Source: Marsupella aquatica
Lineage: Eukaryota; Marchantiophyta
NCBI GenBank assembly: GCA_973895155.1
Contig: OZ316896.1
Span: 3,658,001-3,722,000, forward strand
Direction of reading: 5' to 3'
DNA length: 64,000 nucleotides
A program made the position numbers and the translations under genes. The notes beneath the pieces were generated by a model, which worked only from the letters and a program-made list of their open reading frames with translations, made no database searches and was not told where the DNA came from. Shown here piece by piece: positions 1-9,614 of this stretch; position 1 is the first letter of the stretch; each line of letters starts with the position of its first letter.

Positions 1-102
1 AAAGCTGAGAAATTACAGAACGATGGTATTGAGCCATAAATAACTTTTTCACAAGGTTAATGTAAATTGTAGATTTTAATTTTTTCTTCCACCGCCCCCC
101 CT

Positions 103-126
103 CCCCCCCCCCCCCCCCCCCCCCCC
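103..126. repeat. Poly-C homopolymer tract
   Basis: An uninterrupted run of about 24 C, preceded by a further C-rich stretch from 92. Similar C/G homopolymers occur near 9850-9870, 18327-18345 and 46029-46042, so the genome seems to tolerate long C/G runs. Exact length is prone to sequencing error. Confidence 0.9.
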
Positions 127-350
127 TTCCCTTCTAACTGCAGAGCAAGGCCAGAGGGTCACTAAACACACATCACCCTAAAACAGCACACCCAAAGAAA
201 CACCAAAAGTAAAACCCAAGCAGGCCACCATGTCCAGCTGAAGGGAGAATCCCAGTATATAGCATCTCATCAACTTGCTTTACTTTTTGTCTTGTAGTGA
301 TATTAAGTGGACAAAATTAAAGAGTAAGACTAGAATACATATTAAATGTG

Positions 351-549
351 AATGAAATCAAATAATATAAATAAAGTACATGCAATAAAAACACATAGTG
401 ACCAATGGAAAGTATAATTTTATTACACAAAGTTGCTACCAGTTGTACACAATGAAATCAAATAATATAAATAAAGCACATGCAATAAAAGCACATAGTG
501 ACCAATGGAAAGTACAATTTTATTACACAAAGATCCTACCAGTTGTGCA
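351..549. repeat. Tandem duplication, 2 x 100 bp
   Basis: The unit starting aatgaaatcaaataatataa at 351 recurs at 451 with few substitutions, and both copies run through a matching taccagttgt motif. AT-rich, with no coding sense. Confidence 0.85.
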
Positions 550-2097
550 CGTATTTCAGTGTTTCTTATTAATGACTCTTATTCAATAAAAACCATAAAC
601 TTAGGAAATAAAGCCACAAGGGGAGCTTAAGACAGGATGTGCTGACATTTCTTAGAATCATTACTTTCACTCATGAGTATATTTAAAAACGGTAGAAAAT
701 GAAGCCCTTAGTTTCTCTCTAGGACTTAACAAAGTTTACAAATTATACAAATTAAGGGGGCTGTCAAAATAAATTCAAAACACTATAGAATACCAAAAAT
801 TTAAAGGGGTCCAAAAATGAATTAAAAGTCTATGCGATACAAAGGATGCCCCTTGTTAAGGTACATTCAAATAAAAATTCATGATACACAAATATGAATA
901 AGACAAAACATGAGAGTTGGATTCACAATATAGGAGCTTCAAAAATGAAGGGAGAATCCCAGTATAAACCTCATATCTACCCATCCAAGCCGCAGATCTA
1001 ACAAATCAGCCATTAGCCAAACAGGGCAGGCCCATAGTCCCACCAGGCCAGACTTTCACTTATGCCCTTAAAGACACGTTGTACCCTAATCCTTGTTTTC
1101 TATCTCCACTCTCACTTTCAATTATGTCTTTAGAGTCATTGTTGAGAGTCTTCACTCTAGACATTAGGCCCAGGGAGTAACTTTTGATTTGCCATATATT
1201 TTATTTATAAAGTGCAATAGAAACCTACTATTCAGGGCCATCGTCTAGAGTTAAGCCTCTAGACCTTGACTCTAAGGGGATAAGTGAAAGCTCATAAAGA
1301 AACACAGATGAGAACATAGATGAATGAGAAATAATAAGAAAAAAAATTGCAATAGTTTTTTGCTCTCATCTCTATTAATGTTCAATGAACGGGTAACTAG
1401 GCTAGTCTCATAGATTCCCAAGTAGAACTCCTATAGGGGTCTTTTGGAAAACTTGTAGCTTTTGATGGCAATTATATACTTATAGATTCTCTAGCAGAAC
1501 TCCAGTGGGGGTCTTCTGGAAAACTTTGCGGCCTCAATTGTACTACAATACCCAGGCATTTGTAAAATTCAAAAAGAGTGACGGTATTGTCAATTGGAAC
1601 ATCTTTAGTGGCAAAGTGATTGTTTTCATATACATAATTTCTGTAGGAATGGAAGTTACCAATTAATAACCATCTTAGAAGGTCATATTTAAAGGTACCT
1701 GCCATTCCCATAATCCATTGCCCAGAAGTAACCTTTTTCCGGACTCATACCCCAAAGGTGGTCTAGGCAAGGGTTCTAACCTAAACCATGTTCCCGGAAA
1801 GCTCAAAAAAGCTCCCTGGTTGCCGTTGGTCAGATTTTTTCACTTTCTGGTCACAAGTTAGTGACCCTAGACCAGACCCCATTATCCTATACTTGAATGC
1901 ATTATGGGGAAGTTAAATGATCACCCATCACAGGTTTCCGGGCAATAGATTTATGTATCCACAAATGATTATTGAGTACCTACAACACCCCTTACTACTA
2001 GTCCCACTTGGTGAAATCAGAAGCCACAAAAATGGCCTGATTTTCGAGCATCCTGACCATCCATCTTCGCGGATCCTCAACATCCAGGGCCTCCTCT

Positions 2098-2148
2098 AAA
2101 CCCTAAACCCTCGTCGAGCATTCGCACCCTCTCGACCTCCAAACCCTA
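2098..2148 (+). promoter_or_regulatory. Telo-box cluster upstream of RRF
   Basis: AAACCCTAAACCC at 2098-2110 and AAACCCTA at 2141-2148 lie 110-160 bp upstream of the RRF start codon. Telo boxes of this type are known plant promoter elements of genes for ribosomal proteins and the translation apparatus. The same motif, on the opposite strand, lies in front of the Peter Pan gene at 49768. Confidence 0.65.
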
Positions 2149-2255
2149 GAAATACTTCGAACAAACAGATTTGGTAGCAATGGCGTTCGATCTCTTTTCA
2201 TCAGTAGTAGAAATCAGGGCGATGTCGCACCTCGCCGCCTTTGGGTGAGACCAGA

Positions 2256-5200
2256 ATGGCTGCCGCTCGCCGCCTGTCCTGTGCGAGCTGGAGATTTGCT
2301 GTTCTCGCATCATCTAGATTAGAAGCGAAATCCTCAGTTGTGCCATCTCAACTCTCTCTGTGTCAACATTTTGCTTTCTCTTGTTTTCCTGCGGATTCCC
2401 AGCGATGCCATCGTTCTGTGGAAGAGTTCGGTTTCGAAGATGGTGTCCGAGATTGTTGTGGGCCTGGATCGCCTGAAGTCGGTTTCGCCATCGCTAAGCG
2501 GAATGGGCTTTTTGTTGGTGCCGGATTGTATGGGAATGCCGGAGTCTGCAGCGACAGATTTAATGATGGTGCTCGGCTGCCGGGGATCGTCTTCCAGACC
2601 AGAGGTCTCGCTGCGAAGGCCAAGAAAGCGAAGAGTAGTGCGTATTCCTACTCCAGTCTAATGTGCAGTAATATAATTGTACGTTTGTTTTGCATTGAAG
2701 CAGTCATACTTGAATCTTCAAGTCTGATGTTTACTCAGTATGGAATCGTCCGACCCTTCGTCTTCTGCGTTACGATCAACTTGTTATCCTTGAATCTTTA
2801 TTAGTCACATGTTTGTTCCACGTGACTGAATCGGCTAGGACTGTAACCTCGTCCCGCTTCTTTCTTCAAGCTTGCTGTGCTATTTCGATTTGTTTGTGAT
2901 TCATTGGGAATCAAGAATCGTTACTCGTGTAGAAGAGCCCTTTTCGTTTCATCTCAGCAGCTTTTTTCACCAGTAGAGAGGACGATGAAGATTGACTTTA
3001 TGGGTCTCGTTCGACTGAGTGGCCTTGCTGACAAACTTGGCCTTGTTGACAACATGATGCTGATGTCCTCTGAATCCTAGTAGGCTCAAGCGTTTAACCT
3101 CCGTCGTAAGTCTGATGTGACTACTGTCCCTAGTTCCAGGCTCTTGACGGAGGTTGCCTTCTTTACATCCAACCTCAGTCGGCCTTTTTTCTTCCGGCTT
3201 TGTTCCAGTCTTGTTCCGGATTTGCTGGGTAGTGCCTGTGACCCGCTAACTGGTCTTGATGATCTTGATTTCTCGGTGCCTATGTGATGTTGAGCGGCCT
3301 TGACCAACTTGGCCTAATGATCTTATGTCCATGTCTTAAACTCAGACTTTCCATATTCTTTTATTCTATACACCACCTTGGATGGATGTAGCATCCCTCT
3401 TAGACTTTTAGCTATCGATGTGAAGTGATTCGGAGGACGATGACGACAATCTGTAAGGTCTCGTTCGTCAGATGGGCTTAGCAGGCCGTGTTGACCATTT
3501 CAGATAGATCACCACCCATAATCTGATGTCCTCCGTGATCACTTCCCCTAACTTCAACGTTAGGGTAACATTTCATGAGGTCTAGAAGGTCCGTAGTGGT
3601 TTTCCTCCCGTTCTTCTGTGGGTACGGCTAGTGCAAGTGGTGGGACGATGATGATTCAAAGGTTCGCTCGATAGAATGGCTAGTTACCATACTGATACAC
3701 AACCTTAGAAATCTGATGTCTTCACCTGATGGCAGCTCATCAGAACTTTTTTACAATGAATGAGTTAGTTTTCTAAGTGCATTGGATTTGAATTTGGGTA
3801 GAAATTGGAAGTCCCTGCCGGTTGCGTTGCCCTCTTGCTGTCGTGGCTTGTTTTGTTAATTTGATTGGCCTGGCTGCCGACAGGCTCCTCGTAGTTGAGG
3901 ATTTGCATCTTATCCTCTATGCAATTCAGCACTTCCTACATTGAATTGGCATGTTCCAAGTAACTCTGCCAGGTTTCTCTGCGCTATCATTGCACAGTGA
4001 GAAGTATGATGAGTTGCACATTGTTGCGGGATTATGAGATACCCTAGTAGAAAATTCTGGTCGTCTGGTTTGGCTCAAATTGTTCACGGCAAGACCTGAG
4101 TGTCGAGTGTGAGCTCCACGAAAACTTTATCCAGTGACATGGCTGTTGTTGTGTTTCTCTGGCCCCTTCGCGATTGTGTAATATTTCATATATCTATTTC
4201 TCACCGCACGTCAGGCTGGTAGGGTTTCTTGATGGATTCTGGATAGGTTTTGAAGGAAAGGTTTTTTACAGATTGGCTTACTGCTCTCTGGTTATGGAAA
4301 ATGTGTCAGAGGTTGAGCACTCCGATCAAACTGAGGACGCTTCAGCGACGGCCAAGGCTAACGCAGTTAAGATGATGGAAACAGCTCTTGACGTGTTGTC
4401 TAGGGAGCACTCGAAGCTACGGACGGGCAGAGCATCAGCAGGTTTGTTCGAAATCATGGCCTGTCTCCATGTTCCTCTCTTGTCAGGGCCCTATCCGAAA
4501 ATATCTTCAATGTATTTTGTAGACCTTGGAAAGATCGGATGAAACGCTGACTTGAACTTCCATCTTTGTGCAGGTATTTTAGACCACATCACTGTTGAGG
4601 CCCATGGAGTTCGGACTCCCTTGAATCATATTGCGGCTGTAACTGTTTCTGGGTTACAGACTTTGAACGTTTTGCCGTATGATGCATCTGTGAGTATCGT
4701 CATCCCAGGTTGCTCCGTATTCAGCTTTCTTTTCCTTCCGCTTCTTCGCTAGGATGCAAGTCAGTTCTTGAGAAGTGTTTGTCCTGCCGCAGATGGTCAA
4801 GGAAGTGGAGAAGGCTATCCTCAATTCCCCAATGGGCCTCAATCCCCAGGTGAACGGAACCACCATGACTGTGCCCTTGCCTCGGTAAGTCTTACTGCTA
4901 AACTTGGTACTCAGTTAGCCAGGATAACATATTTGCGCCTGCAGCTAATCTTCCATCCTCATCGTCGTTTTATCTCCAGTGAGGCCACGATTAGCAGAAA
5001 TTTATCGCCTACTTAGCAACCATCGAGGGATATCTACCCGCTGTGGTGTTTGGTCACCACATCTTGTGGCATGAATGTGACCAGTTGGCATATATGTTGA
5101 TATATGTTGTTGAAATATGCAGATGTATTCTACAATTTACTTGTGGTGTGCTCTCCCTCTGTATTGCTTTTCGGTGTGAGCTTTGAGATTTAGACGACCA

Positions 5201-5785
5201 TTGACAATGAGAGCTTTCAGAATGTGATGCGGTTTTGTTCTGGTGCCAGGGGCTTCTGACATGCTTGTGATTGGTGGATGGCGCATGATCCGGATGGGTT
5301 AATTTCTATCTGTCCTACTGGCCAGGCTTACGAAGGAACATTGCGAGGTAAGTGATCTCAGATGGTTAGTATTTCCATCTTATTCGGATTTAGAGGCTGG
5401 ATGGTGTATCATTCCATCATGTGTATTATGTGGATTCGTTTCTTACCAAGTGGCGTCTAACGTTAATGCAGACAATGTGTAAGCTAGTGAGTAAGGCAGG
5501 GGAGGCCGCGAAGTTGACCATTCGAAGGTCGCGAAAGGAGGTAGTCCAGGACCCCTTCTCTCGGCTTTCATCCGTTTGCATCAGTCTTGATATCTTTTGG
5601 GAAATCTATTCTTGGGATTAATCCAGTTCATGTCTGCTCAGGCCCTCGACACGGTGAAAAGCAGTGGAGATTTATCTAAAGACGAGATGAAGCGCTTTGA
5701 GAAAGAAGTAGAGGAGTTGACCAAGAAGTATACCAAATCTATAGATGAGACGTGCAAGAACAAGGAGAAAGAAATCATGGCTTAA
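2256..5785 (+). CDS. RRF: Ribosome recycling factor, organellar (probably mitochondrial), 7 exons
   Basis: After peptide release, ribosome recycling factor splits the post-termination 70S-type ribosome together with EF-G. Exons: 2256-2641, 4272-4441, 4574-4689, 4793-4884, 5326-5347, 5472-5540, 5642-5785. All joins are GT-AG and sum to 999 nt, giving 332 residues. Residues 1 to about 136 are Arg/Ala-rich at the start (MAAARRLSCASWRF) and end in FQTRGLAAKAKKAK, which looks like a mitochondrial presequence plus linker. The RRF domain runs from about 137 to 332. It shows the family landmarks: an N-terminal helix ending KLRTGRASAG, the GVRTPLNHIAAVTV strand region, TVPLPRLTKEHCE, the AAKLTIRRSRKE helix, and a Lys/Glu-rich C-terminal helix. 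The weakest join is exon 1 to 2 (donor GC|GTATTC); a later start at 4294 would remove the presequence. Intron 1 (1.6 kb) hosts snoRNA-like units. A telo-box promoter lies upstream. Confidence 0.92.
2977..3071 (+). ncRNA. Box C/D snoRNA candidate A in RRF intron 1
   Basis: A perfect 7-bp terminal stem (agaggac 2977-2983 with gtcctct 3065-3071) encloses a box C-like ATGAAGA (2985-2991, one mismatch to RTGATGA) and a box D CTGA (3060-3063). An internal CTGA at 3015-3018 can serve as D'. The sequence just 5' of D' contains GGTCTCGTTCG, the complement of CGAACGAGACC, which I recall from plant 18S rRNA. The same rRNA site is targeted by animal U30, as I remember it. The 2'-O-methylation target by the +5 rule would be an A in CGAAC. 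The unit is paralogous to candidate B. Confidence 0.68.
3252..3332 (+). ncRNA. Degenerate snoRNA-like copy in RRF intron 1
   Basis: This stretch resembles candidate A (ggccttgaccaacttggcct here, ggccttgctgacaaacttgg there) and ends in cttatgtcc where A has ctgatgtcc. Box D is therefore mutated to CTTA, and the 18S guide is not preserved. It is probably a decayed duplicate rather than a working RNA. Confidence 0.4.
3431..3535 (+). ncRNA. Box C/D snoRNA candidate B, predicted double guide, in RRF intron 1
   Basis: A perfect 8-bp terminal stem (cggaggac 3431-3438 with gtcctccg 3528-3535) encloses a box C-like ATGACGA (3440-3446) and box D CTGA (3523-3526). Upstream of a D'-like CAGA (3469-3472) lies AGGTCTCGTTCGT, complementary to ACGAACGAGACCT of plant 18S rRNA. 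Upstream of box D lies ATCACCACCCATA, which can pair with TATGGGTGGTGGT of 18S rRNA with one G-U pair. By the +5 rule the second target is the U in TATGGG, matching the position methylated under yeast snR55 as I recall. Two independent guides plus a terminal stem make this the best supported of the units. Confidence 0.78.
3639..3726 (+). ncRNA. Box C/D snoRNA candidate C in RRF intron 1
   Basis: A perfect box C ATGATGA (3648-3654) and box D CTGA (3713-3716) are framed by a terminal stem (ggtgggac with gtcttcacc, including G-U pairs and one bulge). An internal CTGA at 3692-3695 may be D'. Upstream of it, GGCTAGTTA partly matches the 18S segment around CTAACTAGC, but the +5 position is mismatched, so I assign no target. 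Its spacing and structure fit the same intronic cluster as A and B. Confidence 0.6.
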
Positions 5786-6800
5786 CTCATTTACTGGAAC
5801 CAATACGCCTCAATACTGGGGTGAGCTGTTTAATCATATCGGACCACGATCCAAGACTTACAAGGGTCTATTAAAGCCCACAAATTATCAGATGCTTTCC
5901 AATCTACCATACTGGAGATTAACTTTGAAATGACAGGAAATGGTTCCTCATTGCATGAGTGGACTTGTCCCTCATTCCCAGAAACTATCCTAATGGGCAA
6001 TATCATGGAATATCACATCACTTTTCACTATTTGTTGGCTAATCAAGTGTGAAGATATGGCATTAGTGATGAAGATTGAAATGAGAAATGTGCTTAAATA
6101 CAACCATGTACCACACTTGCTAAGGTACCTGTCAGAGTCATCAGTCTCAGACCTTAACAAGTCAGTATCTATCAGTCTCAGTTTCTGGGCTAATCTAGTC
6201 GGCTGGCAGAAATCCACGGATTGCAGAAAATATGGTGTCCAATCTAGTCGCCAGAGAAATCCACGGCTCGCAGAAGTTATGCTTTTAGTTGATGTGAAAC
6301 TGGTGCCTCGCATCAGCAGCCCTCACTGTGACGAGCTTTCAATCATTTGGTTGCTGGTAACAGGCTTCATATTGCTCGCATCAATCATTAGTTAACAGGC
6401 TTCATATTGCTAGCAGCAATCATTAGTATGTACTCATATTTGCGCAAAGTTGAAACCATGATGACGACCACGATGACGTAATGTGAGGTAAACCGGAATA
6501 AAATTCGTGACACTTCGAACTTGAGACTACCATGCTATCATCGAACTTGAGACTACCATGCTATCAAACAGTTGCTTGGCATGTAGAATCATTTTTTTAG
6601 GAATAGAAAACTCGAGCCCATGGTGAAAAGTTTTCAAACCAGTGGCCACCGAAAATTATGTCGCAGGGCAAACGCCGCATTGTGGGGTTCATATATGACT
6701 GAATTAGTGAGTGATTCAGGAGCGGCCATCTGGCTGAATCAAAATGATAGGAACCACTCTGTTTGACCCATAGATCTAGTCGATAGTCATTCAGTGAGTG
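5786..6800. other. RRF 3' flank, no gene seen
   Basis: This is the RRF 3'UTR and downstream sequence. It contains small tandem duplications near 6346-6426 (aacaggcttcatattgct, twice) and 6510-6565 (cgaacttgagactaccatgc, twice). No convincing coding region. Confidence 0.55.
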
Positions 6801-7265
6801 CTAATTATTATCCATAGATGATGAGTTGCCAAGAGTTCATTGACAGCTCTATTTTGATCCATATATAATGAAAGGTCAATCATTAAAATCTATATTTTGA
6901 TCAGTAGATGATGAGATGTCAATGAGTTAATCAAAATGTAGATCTCAATGTTGATATGTTTCAATATCTATGGATCAAAATGCAGATGTCATCCATCGAG
7001 AGACGATTGTTATCCATAGATAATGAGACAATGTCATCTATTGACATCTACATTTTGATCCATAAATAATGAGATGACAAAGAGTTCATTGACATTTACA
7101 TTTTGATCAATCGACAATGAGATGCAGATGTTCAATGAGAACTGTCTTGATCGAACGGTGAGGAGATGACAAAGAGTTCATTGACATCTATGTTTTCATC
7201 CATAGATGATGAGATGGCAATGAGTTCATTGACATCTACATTACTTATCAGTAAATGATGAGATA
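6800..7265. repeat. AT-rich minisatellite, diverged units of about 50-60 bp
   Basis: Repeated variants of ttgatccatagatgatgaga and gagttcattgacatctac recur roughly eight times. Copies differ by indels and substitutions, so the array is old. Confidence 0.8.
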
Positions 7266-7639
7266 TTTGGAAAAAAACTGGATTCTTTTAAGATGACCAG
7301 GAGCATTCCATACAATTAAAGACAGGCAGCTCTGTTTTAATTCCAACGATTTGCTTGTGATGCCATGCATTTCGACCCCAATTTCGTAGAGTAAAAATAC
7401 AAACAACATTTCCATGTTGGGTACGATTACTTGACGTCACAGGTGCAAATGTGACTAGGTGCGAAACTGGCTACTCATACACAAAAACTAGGGAATAATT
7501 TTTGCTAAAAGCGACCGAGAAGACTGTTCAGTGAAGTGAAGTTTGTCAATATTTGACCACAAGCCAACGAACAGTTTTCAGTGAGGTGGAACAAATAGTT
7601 ATGGGCAGGGCACCGTGGGCAGGTAGCTAGGAATCCTGC

Positions 7640-8035
7640 CCGGACAAAAAATTATTATTATTTTTTTGTAGAAAAGAATACTTTACTTAGAAGACAAGTA
7701 AAACCCAGTAAATCCTGCCCGGACAAAATGATACTCAAAAAGTCAGTAGAGACCGCGTGGGCAGGATGGGCAGGAAGCCAGGAAACCTGCCCGGACAAAA
7801 TCACACTCAATAAGTCAGTTGCACTCGCATGGGCCGGATGGGCAGGACGGGCAGGACGGTCAGTATGCCAGCAAGTCTGCCCGGGAGAGAAAACAAAATC
7901 ACACTCAATAAGTCAGTAGAGACCGGATGGGCAGGATGGGCAGGATGGGCAGGACGGGCAGGATGCCAGGAAGTCTGCCCGGGAGAGAAGACACGCAAAA
8001 GGTTAGTATTGACCAGGTGCCTGCCCGAACACGAA
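7640..8035. repeat. CTGCCCGG minisatellite
   Basis: Units of about 90 bp contain ctgcccggacaaaatcacac, then aataagtcagt, then a run of (gggcaggat)n. Four units are visible. Hexamers CTGCCC and GGGCAG are very dense. A second, differently built CTGCCCG array is at 13264-13520, and scattered copies lie near 25990-26300. Confidence 0.85.
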
Positions 8036-8089
8036 TCTTGACAATTGACCAGCTGGTGCCCGGGTTGCTGTCGTCGTGAGGAACCGGGC

Positions 8090-8210
8090 TGCCGGGCTGG
8101 GCTGGGCTGGGCTGGGCTGGGCTGGGCTGGGCTGGGCTGGGCTGGGCTGGATGGGGTCTGGATGGATGGGATGGGATGGGATGGGATGGGGATGGGATGG
8201 GGAGGGGATG
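8090..8210. repeat. (GGGCT)n followed by (ATGGG)n microsatellites
   Basis: About 11 copies of the pentamer GGGCT (8094-8150) pass into (GGATG/ATGGG)n. The plus strand has many closely spaced GGG runs and could form G-quadruplexes. The translated Trp/Ala/Gly or Pro/Ser repeats are artefacts of the simple repeat. Confidence 0.92.
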
Positions 8211-9229
8211 GGAATCAGAAAAGGGGCGGGGTTGGCTCGTTGCCAAAGAAGTGATGTGGATTGATTGCTCTCCATGCAGACTCTGATAAGAATAGGAACC
8301 CATGTTTAATAAGAACTATGTTTTATTAGAATGTCACATGTTTTTGGTCAAATATGATGACTTCTTACCTTTTTCGGATTAATAGTTATAATGTCACTTT
8401 GTTTTGTCACAGGTAATGTGACTTAACTGCGGTTAGACACTAGAGTTTTTCGCGGCCCTGACAATTACTAGGGGGGTTCTGTGAGTCCATCAAAGCCTTT
8501 GTGTCTCCGGGGCCTTTCTTTTGGCATCCTTGAAAGTTCTTATCAAGGTTCTTGTTCTTTTTGGGGGGGCAGAGGCCCAAGGAACCATGCCATCGTTGGA
8601 GCCAGAAAATAATAGTATCTTGGTTCTAGTAAAGGGCTATTTGTGGTACAGTAACACAAACTGTACATTTTTACTGAAGCATGTTTCAGTGGCCCCTCAC
8701 CATGTAACATGCTTTCTACAGAGTAAATGGTTTTATGCATTATTATTTTGAATAATTTCTGCACTCTTACCAACTTGACTGTTGTGACGATCTCTCTTGC
8801 ACTTAGGCTTTGGTTTGGGAGTGCAAAAATTCTCTCTAGATCAAGATTCAGTGGCATATAAAACCCGTCCTTGTCAAACACTGGCCAGTTTAAAAACATC
8901 TGACATTAAACATTCCAGTTTAAGATGTCTTCCGAGAATAGGTGGCAACACTTGTAAACCCACTGTGAGGAGGGTGGCGAGTGGGGCTTAGGACTCATGG
9001 GTGGTTTTGGGGGATTTTTGGATTTCTTCTCCACAAGTATATATTCTTTGCAAATAATTTCAGATCATCAGTATGAACATAATAAGGTATATAGTTCCCT
9101 GCCCCATAATGGGGTGTAGCCTCAAACTGAGGCACATGCATGGAAGACGCTCTATGCTATTATGGGGCAGTATCAGTCCTTAAGTCTGAGGTAAGAGCCT
9201 TTTTGGTTTTGAAGCATTTATTTGATGTA

Positions 9230-9355
9230 CTGCCCAAGGTACTGCCAACATAAAACGTGTTGCTTGATGGACTCCATGAGGTTTTATTAAGGGCAATCAA
9301 CAGTCTAGATCACTCATGGGATTCATCAATTACACTTTTCATTTGGGGGCCCAAA
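9230..9355. repeat. Dispersed repeat, GGGGTCCATCAAG family
   Basis: This segment reads tgatggactccatgaggttt ... caatcaacagtctagatcactcatggg ... acacttttcatttgggg. Related diverged segments with the same order of motifs occur at 13765-13965, 27056-27170, 49260-49360 and 55640-55815. It is a non-coding interspersed repeat family of unknown class. Confidence 0.6.
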
Positions 9356-9614
9356 AGCCAGGGTTTTGAAAGTCACAAATAGGTCAAGACAGAAACAGGA
9401 AAACTTATCCAAGACAAGCAAATACAATTGTCCTGCCATCAGTAGAATCCTGATTGGTAACAGCATTGATAACTCACAAATAACAAAATAGCGGCAATTA
9501 AAAGTATGATAACACCCTGTCAAGAGGGTGTTCTGGCTTCTTATTGCCCAAGTCTCCAGCCCAAGGGATGATACTAAACCAGAACACCCAAAGTGACTGA
9601 AATATATCAAGGAG

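Larger units (their letters stand above)
1..2095. other. Intergenic, repeat-rich, no gene seen
   Basis: I see no coding region here. The stretch is AT-rich and holds a poly-C tract (103-126), a 100-bp tandem duplication (351-549), and a short motif (gggagaatcccagtat) present near 243 and again near 950. Open frames are short and lack codon or homology signal. Confidence 0.6.

Noticed and set aside
4006-4099. ATGATGA and CTGA spaced 90 nt apart near the end of RRF intron 1, like another C/D snoRNA
   Set aside because: No terminal stem and no recognisable rRNA guide next to either box; chance spacing is likely.
7905-8303. Pro/Ser/Ala-rich and Trp/Gly-rich ORFs
   Set aside because: They translate the GGGCT and ATGGG microsatellites and have no other content.
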